NCBI GenBank assembly: GCA_045577415.1
Contig: JAZNII010000165.1
Coordinates: forward strand, 1-15,925
Source: SVTX01 sp045577415
GTDB lineage: Bacteria; Bacillota; Clostridia; Oscillospirales; CAG-272
Direction: 5' to 3'
DNA: 15,925 nucleotides
In this document: positions 1-5,903 of the stretch, in pieces
Numbering within the stretch: position 1 is the first letter of the stretch
Layout: the number at the start of each line of letters is the position of its first letter
Notes under the pieces: generated by a model
Database searches by the model: none
What the model was told of the DNA's origin: nothing
What the model saw: only the letters and a program-made list of their open reading frames with translations
Translations under genes and position numbers: made by a program

Positions 1-344
1 ACCCACGTGCCCACGGGCTTGTTGACCGTGAAGCTGAAGCTGTCCTTTGAAAAATCGTCGTCGAGGTCGGTGACGTAGCGCACACCACCGAGTCTTTCGC
101 CGTCGATTTCAACTTCAAAGCGACAGATCGAGAGATCGTAGCCGTCGGCAAATCTCGGGAAAACCAAGCCGTCATTTTGTGCCGCGGAGCTTTGGAAAAC
201 GAGCCTGCCGGGAGTCTTGTTATCCCTTGAGTTTCCGTGGACCAGCGGCACGAAGGCTCTTGCGACTGCCTTTGTGGCGAGAGAAAGCTCGGGAATCAGG
301 ATTTTTATTTCGCTTGATGATGCAATAATGTTTGATACTTTCAT
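1..344 (-). CDS. N-terminal part of an unidentified protein (runs off the left edge)
   Basis: Reading the minus strand, an ATG at 344-342 opens a frame that stays open for 114 codons to the window edge. The start has a modest ribosome binding site (AAAAAGGT) and a good promoter upstream at 392-420. The protein begins MKVSNIIASSEIKILIPELS, with no signal peptide and no membrane segment, and later contains the stretches LVFPRFADGYDLSICRFEV and RLGGVRYVTDLDDDF. A phrase of the type 'FPRFxGxxDxxxxxFxV...G...YVTD' reminds me of DUF5722-type glycosidase-like proteins, but this is from memory and the C-terminal body that would decide it lies outside the window. Being a gene is well supported; the family is a guess. 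Confidence 0.72.
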   Translation of the reverse strand, partial: MKVSNIIASSSEIKILIPELSLATKAVARAFVPLVHGNSRDNKTPGRLVFQSSAAQNDGLVFPRFADGYDLSICRFEVEIDGERLGGVRYVTDLDDDFSKDSFSFTVNKPVGTW

Positions 345-391
345 AATGTGACCTTTTTGGAATTTTATAATGGATTGTTTGAGAATATCTT

Positions 392-420
392 ATTATATCA
401 TACTTTTAGTAAAAAATCAA
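392..420 (-). promoter_or_regulatory. Sigma-A promoter for the left-edge gene
   Basis: On the minus strand TTGATT (420-415) and TATAAT (397-392) are separated by exactly 17 bases. The expected transcription start near 385 gives a leader of about 40 bases before the ATG at 344. Confidence 0.75.
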
Positions 421-453
421 CCATACCAAGCAGAATGACTTAGAACCTTAGCA

Positions 454-475
454 CAAAAATTGCAAGCAATTTTTG
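454..475. repeat. Short perfect inverted repeat between tRNA-Trp and the left-edge gene
   Basis: CAAAAATTGC and GCAATTTTTG form a 10-bp stem with a 2-base centre. The longer context (GCAGAA at 430-435 against TTCTGC at 485-490) can add an outer helix, so 430-490 could fold as one long broken hairpin. No gene is visible in 421-505. It may be a secondary terminator or the remnant of a small palindromic repeat. Confidence 0.45.
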
Positions 476-505
476 GCGGAGGCGTTCTGCATAAACCATA
501 CTACA

Positions 506-556
506 CCTGCCAAAACAAAAGGGATGGTCATTGACCATCCCTTTTGTTTTGGCAGG
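506..556 (-). terminator. Terminator of tRNA-Trp, a perfect 25-bp-arm inverted repeat that reaches into the tRNA 3' end
   Basis: Bases 506-530 and 532-556 are perfect reverse complements around the single base 531. On the minus strand the downstream arm carries the CTTTTGTTTT tract expected of an intrinsic terminator. The promoter-proximal arm includes the last seven bases of the tRNA, including the encoded CCA, so the stem and the acceptor stem compete for the same bases. The arm's other end also has T-rich potential on the plus strand. Confidence 0.8.
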
Positions 557-625
557 GGCAGAAGGACTTGAACCCACGACCCTTGGTTTTGGAGACCAGT
601 ACTCTACCAACTGAGCTATACCCCT
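550..625 (-). tRNA. trnW: tRNA-Trp (anticodon CCA), 3' CCA encoded
   Basis: The minus strand folds into a 76-base cloverleaf: 7-bp acceptor stem (AGGGGTA with TGCCCCT, including one G-U), D arm GCTC/GAGT with an 8-base AGTTGGTA loop, anticodon loop CTCCAAA giving CCA at positions 34-36, T loop TTCAAGT, discriminator G73 and encoded CCA. Two stem positions are not Watson-Crick: C27-A43 in the anticodon stem and U50-U64 in the T stem. The strong promoter just upstream and the terminator just downstream suggest a single-gene transcription unit and a working tRNA in spite of the mismatches. Confidence 0.95.
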
Positions 626-657
626 GTATTTTGCGCCGTTTTTTGGACAGCTTAAAT

Positions 658-686
658 ATTATATCACAGTTTTTTTGAAATTTCAA
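658..686 (-). promoter_or_regulatory. Promoter of tRNA-Trp
   Basis: On the minus strand TTGAAA (686-681), a 17-base spacer and TATAAT (663-658). Transcription would start near 651, about 25 bases before the mature tRNA 5' end at 625. Confidence 0.8.
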
Positions 687-741
687 TAGTTTTTTGAAAA
701 AATGTTTGATTTTTTTGTTTTAAATAAATTTTAGTGATTTG

Positions 742-770
742 TTGACAAGAAAAAGGCTTTATGTTACAAT
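742..770 (+). promoter_or_regulatory. Promoter of the GNAT acetyltransferase gene
   Basis: TTGACA at 742-747, a 17-base spacer and TACAAT at 765-770. The -10 box lies inside the most upstream in-frame ATG (761), so that ATG cannot be the start; the transcript begins near 777 and the first usable in-frame ATG is at 800. Confidence 0.8.
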
Positions 771-799
771 TTAACTATCTTAATGAAAGAGAGCCTGGA

Positions 800-1312
800 A
801 TGTTGATCAGAAAAACAAGAAAAGAAGATGTTGGGGCAATAATGCCCATATTCGAGGAAGCAAGGAGAACTATTGCGACGCTCGGCATCGACCAATGGCA
901 GAACGGATACCCGTCCGAGGAGGTCATTTTGTCGGATATTGAGCTGGGTCAGTCCTACCTCTGCGAGCTTGACGGCAATATCTGCGGCGCGTTTGCTATG
1001 CTTTCTTGCGGCGAGCCGACCTACGATAAGATATACGACGGTCACTGGCTGTCGGGCGACGAGAGCCAAGATTATGTTGCCATCCACCGCGTTGCCATTT
1101 CGGTCTCCAGCCGCGGTAGCGGACTTTCGGGGAAAATTATTTCTTATGCCGTCGATTTTGCGAAAAATGTTGGTAGAAAGAGCCTGCGGATCGACACCCA
1201 CCGCGGAAATATCGTTATGCGTCGAATGCTTGAAAAGAACGGGTTTCAGTATTGCGGGGTTATCTATCTTGAAAGTGGAGACGAGAGAGTTGCTTACGAA
1301 AAATTTATCTGA
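800..1312 (+). CDS. GNAT family N-acetyltransferase
   Basis: A 170-aa single-domain GNAT protein, which would transfer an acetyl group from acetyl-CoA to an amine; the acceptor cannot be told from the sequence. The acetyl-CoA pyrophosphate loop is clear: strand IHRVAISV (95-102) followed by SRGSGLSG (104-111), the R/Q-x-x-G-x-G/A pattern, then helix KIISYAVDFAK. The C-terminal IDTHRGNIVMRRMLEKNGF is the usual 'N..M..ML.K.GF' beta-bulge and alpha-4 region. The N-terminal GIDQWQNGYPS segment is common in small clostridial GNATs. The start at 800 is chosen because the promoter -10 box overlaps the ATG at 761. The ribosome binding site is weak (GAGAGCCTGGA). The gene is monocistronic, ending at the terminator at 1358-1387. 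It faces the convergent permease gene. Confidence 0.9.
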   Translation: MLIRKTRKEDVGAIMPIFEEARRTIATLGIDQWQNGYPSEEVILSDIELGQSYLCELDGNICGAFAMLSCGEPTYDKIYDGHWLSGDESQDYVAIHRVAISVSSRGSGLSGKIISYAVDFAKNVGRKSLRIDTHRGNIVMRRMLEKNGFQYCGVIYLESGDERVAYEKFI

Positions 1313-1357
1313 TAAGTTATTATGCCTCGTATGAGACCTGCAAAGAGAATATCAAAA

Positions 1358-1387
1358 CAAAAAGCTGCGAGGCCTCGCAGCTTTTTG
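1358..1387. terminator. Bidirectional intrinsic terminator between convergent genes
   Basis: A perfect 30-base palindrome with a G+C core (GCTGCGAGGCCTCGCAGC) flanked by AAAAA and TTTTT. It starts one base after the stop of the minus-strand permease, whose transcript then runs into TTTTTGTTTTGAT, and it gives TTTTTG for the plus-strand GNAT transcript. Confidence 0.9.
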
Positions 1388-1388
1388 A

Positions 1389-2588
1389 TTATAATACAAT
1401 CATCATGGTAACCGTCAGAATTATTAAAAATCCGAAATTGAACGCCGAGAATAGACCGATATATTTGAGGGTCTTTCCCTTGACGTGTGAGGTGTACTGG
1501 CGGAAGGTGATAAGGCTTGCCAGCGAGGAGATAAGAGTTCCAACGCCGCCGATGTTTACGCCGACAAGCAGCTCTCTCCAGTTGTCCGTGAACTCCGACA
1601 AAAGAATTGCCGAGGGGACGTTGCTTATCACCTGACACGAAAGCACGCTGGTGAGCAGAGTATTCTTTTCAAGGAGATACGAGAAGAAATCGCTGACGGC
1701 GCCGATGCGCGATACGTTGCCCGCAAGGAGGAAGAACGCCACGAAGGTCAGAAGCAGGGGATAGTCTACTTTTGCAAGCGCCCGGTTGTCGGAGATAAGG
1801 ATCGCGACGAGGATGAGGGGCAGGCAGATATATTCGGGGATAAGTCTGAATACCGTCAGTATGGTAAGAGCGAAAAGTATCAGATAAAAGATAGTTTTGC
1901 CCTTGGAAAAGCTTTCGTTTTCGCCGTCGGTCAAGATCAGCGACTCTTTCGGGATAAAGAGACAGCAGAGCGTGAAAAGCGCGATGGAAAGGGCGAAGGG
2001 CAGAAGCATAACGCCCATAAATTCCAAAGTGGGAATATTGAACTTGGTGTATATGTAAAGGTTCTGGGGATTGCCAAAAGGGGTCAGCATACCGCCGAGA
2101 TTTGCGGCGATGTTCTGAAAAATGAAGATAGGTGCCATATATTTTTCCTTGCCCGTGGAGGCGAGGGAGATATATCCCAAGGGGAGAAAGGTCAGGAGTG
2201 CCATGTCGTTGGCGAGAAACATCGAGCCGATAAAGGTGATGTAGACGAGAGACAGGGCAAGCGTCCTTGTGTTACCCGCGCATTTTACGATCTTTCTCGC
2301 GGTGATCGTGAAAAAACGGATATTTTTCAGCGCGCATATTACCGCCAGAGTGCAGAAAAGGCAGATTAGAGTTTTGAAATCAAAATATCCTAAATATTCT
2401 GCGTCGGGCTTTACGAAAAAGCAGGATATGACCGCAAGGGTGGACGCGATAACGAGAACTGTGTTCTTGGACGCGAAATCCTTGACGAGAACGCCCGAGC
2501 GGCGCAAAAGCTCGATTATATTTATATTATGATGATGGTGATGGTGATGGTGATGTCTATGGTGGCGAACTGCCGTTGATCTGCTCAT
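1389..2588 (-). CDS. ArsB/SLC13-type (ion transporter superfamily) permease with a natural poly-His N-terminus
   Basis: A 399-aa polytopic membrane protein with roughly ten hydrophobic segments. Two family signatures are visible: NLGGMLTPFGNPQNLYIY in the first half and VISNVPSAILLSEF followed by GVNIGGVGTLISSLASLI in the second half, the paired re-entrant regions of the ArsB/NhaD/CitMHS/SLC13 group. Members move arsenite, dicarboxylates, sulfate or sodium; the substrate cannot be assigned here. Residues 9-20 read HHRHHHHHHHHH, followed by a predicted cytosolic amphipathic stretch before the first membrane segment. The start at 2588 is chosen because AAAGGAAG lies 8 bases upstream; a longer frame to 2645 would run back through the promoter. 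The gene has its own promoter at 2636-2664 and terminates at 1358-1387. Confidence 0.85.
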   Translation of the reverse strand: MSRSTAVRHHRHHHHHHHHHNINIIELLRRSGVLVKDFASKNTVLVIASTLAVISCFFVKPDAEYLGYFDFKTLICLFCTLAVICALKNIRFFTITARKIVKCAGNTRTLALSLVYITFIGSMFLANDMALLTFLPLGYISLASTGKEKYMAPIFIFQNIAANLGGMLTPFGNPQNLYIYTKFNIPTLEFMGVMLLPFALSIALFTLCCLFIPKESLILTDGENESFSKGKTIFYLILFALTILTVFRLIPEYICLPLILVAILISDNRALAKVDYPLLLTFVAFFLLAGNVSRIGAVSDFFSYLLEKNTLLTSVLSCQVISNVPSAILLSEFTDNWRELLVGVNIGGVGTLISSLASLITFRQYTSHVKGKTLKYIGLFSAFNFGFLIILTVTMMIVL

Positions 2589-2594
2589 AAAAAA

Positions 2595-2656
2595 GCTTCC
2601 TTTACTTAATATACTCAAACACGAACCAAGGAAAGAGTATATCAAAAAAAGGAAGC
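2595..2656. promoter_or_regulatory. Symmetric two-block inverted repeat spanning the permease promoter -10 box and ribosome binding site
   Basis: Outer blocks GCTTCCTTT (2595-2603) and AAAGGAAGC (2648-2656) and inner blocks ATATACTC (2609-2616) and GAGTATAT (2635-2642) are perfect reverse complements. They are separated on each side by exactly 5 unpaired bases, with an 18-base centre. One inner block contains the -10 hexamer and one outer block contains the Shine-Dalgarno sequence. Because transcription should start near 2629, the distal arm is not in the mRNA, so a DNA-level operator is likelier than an RNA hairpin. Confidence 0.45.
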
Positions 2657-2664
2657 ATTGTCAA
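2636..2664 (-). promoter_or_regulatory. Promoter of the permease gene
   Basis: On the minus strand TTGACA (2664-2659), a 17-base spacer and TATACT (2641-2636). The leader to the ATG at 2588 is about 40 bases. Confidence 0.8.
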
Positions 2665-2762
2665 TATGTTTTTGAAATTTATTTTACGATCATAGCTATA
2701 AGCGCGCTTATATCACTTTTGATACGATTTTGCAATATATTTCGGTTTTTTCGCGTTCTTTC

Positions 2763-2791
2763 TTGAATTTTGACATGATGTATGATAGAAT
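2763..2791 (+). promoter_or_regulatory. Probable promoter of the SGNH esterase gene
   Basis: TTGAAT at 2763-2768, a 17-base spacer and TAGAAT at 2786-2791. An overlapping TTGACA at 2770-2775 is too close to any -10 box to serve. The leader would be about 80 bases. Confidence 0.5.
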
Positions 2792-2806
2792 GAAAACAAG
2801 CCGATG

Positions 2807-2833
2807 CGCCAACAATGCCTTTTTGCGTTGGCG
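2807..2833 (+). other. Hairpin in the 5' leader of the esterase gene
   Basis: CGCCAAC (2807-2813) pairs with GTTGGCG (2827-2833), with a possible inner GC/GC pair closing a CTTTTT loop. It sits between the promoter and the ribosome binding site. It does not match a riboswitch class I recognise. Confidence 0.4.
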
Positions 2834-2877
2834 AGCTAAAAGAAGTTTTAAAAAAAGGGTTTTAGAAAGGGGTCGGC

Positions 2878-3711
2878 ATGAAAAGAGCAAGGGCTATAGT
2901 TCTGGCAGGGCAGTCCAATGCCGTTGGCGTGGGACACGTCAAATATCTGCCTAAATTTTACGGTGAGGAGACAATAGCGAGATTTAGAGAGGGATTTGAC
3001 AATATTCTCATTCGTTACATCTCCCACGACATTCGCAACGACTCCTTCGTCAAGGTATCGGTCAATCAGACAGAGAAAAACAAGGACACCTTGGGTCCCG
3101 AGGTGGGAATTGCGAAAAAACTTTCCGAAAAGTACCCCGACGAGCAGTTTTTTATTATAAAATGCGCCTTTGGCGGCTCGGATATGCACGTGGGCTGGCG
3201 CTCGCCCTCAAGCGGAGTGCCTTACGATCCTAAAATGGAGGTTGATCCTGCAAAGGCGATCTCGTCTTCCGCTTACAGACCCTTAGGGTGGTGCTATCAC
3301 GAGCTTGTGTCGGTTATGACGGACGGCTTGAACGAGTTGAAGACGGCAGGTTACGAGCCGGAGGTCGTCGCCTTCTGCTGGATGCAGGGTGAGAGTGATT
3401 CTGCGTCTGCCGAGAAGGCGGGAAATTATATTTTTCGCTATGACGCTATGCTTCGTGATCTTCGCGAGAAATATGCGCCTGCGTTTGAGAATTGCACCTA
3501 TATCGACGCAGGTATTTCCGATATTTGGGGCGGATATGAGCAAATGAACGCGCGCAAGCGTGAGTACGCCGAGAAAAACGGTCACCGTTTTATCGATACG
3601 ATAGCGGCAGGGCTTACTACCCGTAACGAGCCTGAGGAAAAGCCCGATACTGCGCATTATGACGTATCAAGCACCGTAAAGCTCGGCGAGCTTTTTGCGG
3701 AGTTTATTTGA
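2878..3711 (+). CDS. SGNH-fold sialate O-acetylesterase / carbohydrate acetylesterase-like protein
   Basis: A 277-aa protein of the SASA (DUF303-like) SGNH hydrolase group, expected to remove acetyl esters from a sugar. The catalytic blocks are visible: LAGQSNAVG with nucleophile Ser13, KCAFGGSD (95-102, block with the oxyanion glycine), WMQGESD (168-174) and DTAHYD with the likely catalytic His260. There is no signal peptide or membrane segment, so it should act in the cytoplasm, for instance on an imported acetylated oligosaccharide. The start ATG has an AAAGGGG ribosome binding site 7 bases upstream. The gene stands alone, convergent with the thioesterase gene. Family assignment is firm; the natural substrate (sialic acid, xylan oligomer or other) is not known. 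Confidence 0.88.
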   Translation: MKRARAIVLAGQSNAVGVGHVKYLPKFYGEETIARFREGFDNILIRYISHDIRNDSFVKVSVNQTEKNKDTLGPEVGIAKKLSEKYPDEQFFIIKCAFGGSDMHVGWRSPSSGVPYDPKMEVDPAKAISSSAYRPLGWCYHELVSVMTDGLNELKTAGYEPEVVAFCWMQGESDSASAEKAGNYIFRYDAMLRDLREKYAPAFENCTYIDAGISDIWGGYEQMNARKREYAEKNGHRFIDTIAAGLTTRNEPEEKPDTAHYDVSSTVKLGELFAEFI

Positions 3712-3723
3712 TATTCAAATTTT

Positions 3724-3769
3724 GATTTGTAGGGGTGTTGTAAATCTAAACGGTGCATCCCCACAAATT
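3724..3769. repeat. Imperfect inverted repeat with a GTAGGGG core
   Basis: GATTTGTAGGGGTG (3724-3737) and CATCCCCACAAATT (3756-3769) form an imperfect stem of about 10-11 bp with one bulge. Intergenic palindromes of the type TTTGTAGGGG...CCCC.ACAAA are, to my recollection, dispersed in clostridial genomes; only one copy is in view. Confidence 0.4.
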
Positions 3770-3794
3770 GCAATTTATCAAACATCTATAAAAA

Positions 3795-3824
3795 ACACAA
3801 GGGCGACCGAGGTCGCCCTTGTGT
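3795..3824. terminator. Intrinsic terminator between convergent genes
   Basis: A 14-bp perfect stem: ACACAAGGGCGACC pairs with GGTCGCCCTTGTGT around a 2-base centre. On the minus strand it is followed by TTTTT, making it the terminator of the acyl-ACP thioesterase, whose stop is 5 bases away. On the plus strand the tail is poorer (GTGTCATTATT), but the hairpin probably also stops the esterase transcript. Confidence 0.85.
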
Positions 3825-3828
3825 GTCA

Positions 3829-4584
3829 TTATTCTATTGTTGTCAACCCAACGACCGCTTCAAGGCAGGCTTCGCCTGCTTCGTTAAGTGTGCGGATCTC
3901 GATCTTCCCGTCGTCGCTCATTTCACTTCGGGTGACGGTCAGGGTCGCTCCGAGGTGAGATTCCTTCAAATAGGAAAGTGATAGCGCGCTGACCGTGTAA
4001 GCGGTGTTCTCGTCTGTCATTTCCGAAAGAAAATCGCAGAGCATATCGGGATAGTGGGTATTGTTCATGTGCATATTGTAGTCGATGTCCGAGTAGCCTA
4101 TCTTGCGCTTGCCGACCTCAAAGAGGGGCGAGTCCTTGGCGATCTTTGCCTTTTGGGGCAGAGAAGCGGGATCGACGGGATCGTCGTAATAGAATTTGCC
4201 GTGGAAAAAGTCGTAGGCGCTCGCTCTGACCATATTTTTTGTGTTAAGATCGATAAGCACCCATGTCGAGGATGCCTCGGCGATCATCTCGCCGCCGCGA
4301 AGGATCTCAAAATAACGCATAAAAATGTAGCTTTTTGCCTCTTTGCACCAGGTTCTGACCTCGATTTCCTCGTAGGCGTGGAGCGGCTTGTAAATATTCA
4401 GCGAAAGCGCGCCGAGGATAAATGCGAGACCCTTTTCGTCGCGGAGCTTTTCAAGAGGAAGTCCCGATTCTTCACACTGACGGTTTGCGGTCTCCTGCAT
4501 ATATTCTACTATTTTGCTGGGACGGACGCAACGGTTCGCGTCGGTGTCGTGCCAGTTGGTTTTTATGTTATAAGAAAATTTCAT
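3829..4584 (-). CDS. Acyl-ACP thioesterase (FatA/FatB-like, double hotdog)
   Basis: A 251-aa cytosolic enzyme that would hydrolyse acyl-ACP to free fatty acid and ACP, ending fatty-acid elongation. The length fits the bacterial family (about 240-250 aa). The first hotdog opens with NWHDTDANRCVRPSKIVEYM (10-29, slightly degenerate from the plant pattern). The second carries the catalytic motif SDIDYNMHMNNTHYPDML (165-182), with Asp168, Asn170 and His172 as the expected catalytic residues. The frame is open upstream to 4761, but those 59 codons run through the palindromic element at 4594-4710, so the ATG at 4584 (or 4590, six bases earlier) is the real start. Neither has a strong ribosome binding site. 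It lies downstream of the aldolase gene on the same strand, and no separate promoter is obvious. Confidence 0.88.
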   Translation of the reverse strand: MKFSYNIKTNWHDTDANRCVRPSKIVEYMQETANRQCEESGLPLEKLRDEKGLAFILGALSLNIYKPLHAYEEIEVRTWCKEAKSYIFMRYFEILRGGEMIAEASSTWVLIDLNTKNMVRASAYDFFHGKFYYDDPVDPASLPQKAKIAKDSPLFEVGKRKIGYSDIDYNMHMNNTHYPDMLCDFLSEMTDENTAYTVSALSLSYLKESHLGATLTVTRSEMSDDGKIEIRTLNEAGEACLEAVVGLTTIE

Positions 4585-4593
4585 AATCATTAA

Positions 4594-4710
4594 AGTCCGT
4601 TGAAATATTCCGAATACCTCGTTGCTCCTCGAAAGCAGCTTGACGTAGAGAACTACGCCTGCGCTTTGCTTTTTCCGGTGCGCCTTGTCTTCGAAAAATT
4701 TCAACGGACT
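4594..4710. repeat. 117-base palindromic element (MITE/REP-like) between aldolase and thioesterase genes
   Basis: The ends, 4594-4614 and 4690-4710, are inverted repeats matching at 19 of 21 positions (AGTCCGTTGAAAT at each end). The interior holds a further CGTAG-AGAA-CTACG hairpin at 4644-4657 and partly complementary GAAAGC / GCTTTGC blocks, so the whole unit can fold as a long imperfect hairpin. It inserts cleanly between two genes, 7 bases from the thioesterase frame's ATG at 4590. Read in one minus-strand frame it encodes a peptide containing KFFEDKAHRKKQSAGVV and LLSRSNEVFGIFQRT, a peptide I recall seeing attached to many unrelated clostridial proteins, which fits a dispersed repeat. 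Copy number cannot be shown from one copy. Confidence 0.7.
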
Positions 4711-4738
4711 ATCCTTTGCAATTTTAAATATTCGGTTA

Positions 4739-5698
4739 TTATAGGGTGTTAGCCGATCCAAGTACGTTTTGAATCTTGTGCATTACCATCTTCTTGACCT
4801 CAGCACGTGCAACGGTGAGGTATGTTCTGGGGTCAAATACGTCGGGCTTTTCGGTGAGAACGCGGCGGATGCCTGCGGTCATAGCGAGACGTATATCCGA
4901 GTCGATATTGATCTTGCAGACTGCCATAGAAGCCGCCTTGCGGAGCTGCTCCTCGGGGATACCGACTGCGTCGGGGAGCTTGCCGCCGATAGAGTTGATC
5001 TCCTGAACATACTCCTGAGGAACGCTGGACGCGCCGTGGAGAACGATGGGGAACTGGGGAAGTCTCTTTTCGATCTCCTCAAGAATATCGAAGCGGAGAG
5101 GGGGAGGGATGAGAATACCCTGCTCGTTTCTGGTACACTGCTTGGGAGTAAACTTGTATGCACCGTGGGATGTACCGATAGAGATAGCGAGAGAGTCAAC
5201 GCCTGTCTTGGTAACGAACTCCTCGACCTCCTCGGGACGGGTGTAGGAGGAATGCTCTGCAACAACGTCGTCCTCAACGCCGGCAAGCACGCCAAGCTCA
5301 CCCTCAACGACTACACCTCTCTCGTGAGCGTACTCAACGACCTTTCTTGTGAGGGCGATGTTATCCTCAAAGGAGTGGTGAGAGCCGTCGATCATTACGG
5401 AGGTGAATCCGCCGTCGATACAAGCCTTGCAGATCTCAAAATCTGCGCCGTGGTCGAGATGCAGTGCGAGGTCGATGCCGCTGTCCTTAATAGCCGCGTT
5501 AGCGAGAGCCATAAGGTACTCCTGCTTTGCGTACTTGCGCGCGCCTGCGGATACCTGAAGGACTACGGGGGAGCGAAGCTCACCTGCCGCCTCGGTGATA
5601 GCCTGAACTATCTCCATGTTGTTGATGTTGAAAGCGCCGATAGCGTAACCGCCCTCGTATGCCTTTTTGAACATTTCTTTTGTGTTTACAAGTGCCAT
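4739..5698 (-). CDS. fba: Class II fructose-1,6-bisphosphate aldolase
   Basis: A 319-aa zinc-dependent glycolytic and gluconeogenic enzyme that splits fructose-1,6-bisphosphate into glyceraldehyde-3-phosphate and dihydroxyacetone phosphate. Key features are seen: GAFNINNMEI (21-30), LHLDHGAD with catalytic Asp82 and zinc ligand His83, VEGELG with Glu132/Glu134, SIGTSHGAYK with zinc ligand His178, VLHGASS with zinc ligand His221, and the phosphate-binding KINIDSD (262-268). It is longer than the 285-aa Bacillus FbaA, with additional sequence around 183-201 and 240-255, as in many clostridial enzymes. The ATG has a GAAAGGT ribosome binding site. It has its own promoter at 5764-5792; the thioesterase gene follows it after the palindromic element. 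Confidence 0.96.
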   Translation of the reverse strand: MALVNTKEMFKKAYEGGYAIGAFNINNMEIVQAITEAAGELRSPVVLQVSAGARKYAKQEYLMALANAAIKDSGIDLALHLDHGADFEICKACIDGGFTSVMIDGSHHSFEDNIALTRKVVEYAHERGVVVEGELGVLAGVEDDVVAEHSSYTRPEEVEEFVTKTGVDSLAISIGTSHGAYKFTPKQCTRNEQGILIPPPLRFDILEEIEKRLPQFPIVLHGASSVPQEYVQEINSIGGKLPDAVGIPEEQLRKAASMAVCKINIDSDIRLAMTAGIRRVLTEKPDVFDPRTYLTVARAEVKKMVMHKIQNVLGSANTL

Positions 5699-5763
5699 TA
5701 TTCATACCTTTCTTGCCTGACGATAAATAAGACAGACGAAATTGTTTTTTATTTAACTAATAT

Positions 5764-5792
5764 ATTTTATCATAATATTTAAGGAAAATCAA
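5764..5792 (-). promoter_or_regulatory. Promoter of fba
   Basis: On the minus strand TTGATT (5792-5787), a 17-base spacer and TAAAAT (5769-5764), giving a leader of about 60 bases before the ATG at 5698. Confidence 0.6.
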
Positions 5793-5841
5793 TAGGGGAC
5801 AGCCATTTTTTTAGCAAAAATTCGCAAAAGGGATGAATTTC

Positions 5842-5895
5842 TGAAAAAAAGAAAAGTGAGGAGAGGTCAGCGTCCGCAAAGACGCCGATCTCACC
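5842..5895 (-). terminator. Terminator of mazF
   Basis: On the minus strand a hairpin with outer stem GTGAG/CTCAC (5890-5894 with 5856-5860) and inner stem GACGC/GCGTC around a TTTGCG loop is followed by TTTTCTTTTTTT (5855-5844). It starts about 10 bases after the mazF stop. Confidence 0.75.
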
Positions 5896-5903
5896 CCGGT
5901 TTA

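Noticed and set aside
506..625. Attachment site for an integrated element at the tRNA-Trp 3' end
   Set aside because: The tRNA end is repeated only in inverted orientation within the terminator; there is no direct repeat, integrase or mobile-gene cargo nearby.
761..799. Upstream in-frame ATG as the start of the GNAT gene
   Set aside because: It overlaps the TACAAT -10 box of the promoter at 742-770, so it would not be in the mRNA.
2529..2560. Tandem CAT/CAC repeat as a microsatellite or part of a CRISPR array
   Set aside because: It is a simple codon run within the permease gene; there are no spaced direct repeats here or elsewhere in the window.
4585..4761. A 59-residue N-terminal extension of the acyl-ACP thioesterase
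   Set aside because: It is the translation of the palindromic element and has no counterpart in the thioesterase family.
4769..5782. A 337-codon plus-strand frame opposite the aldolase gene
   Set aside because: Antisense shadow of fba, which has all catalytic residues; the plus-strand translation is not protein-like.
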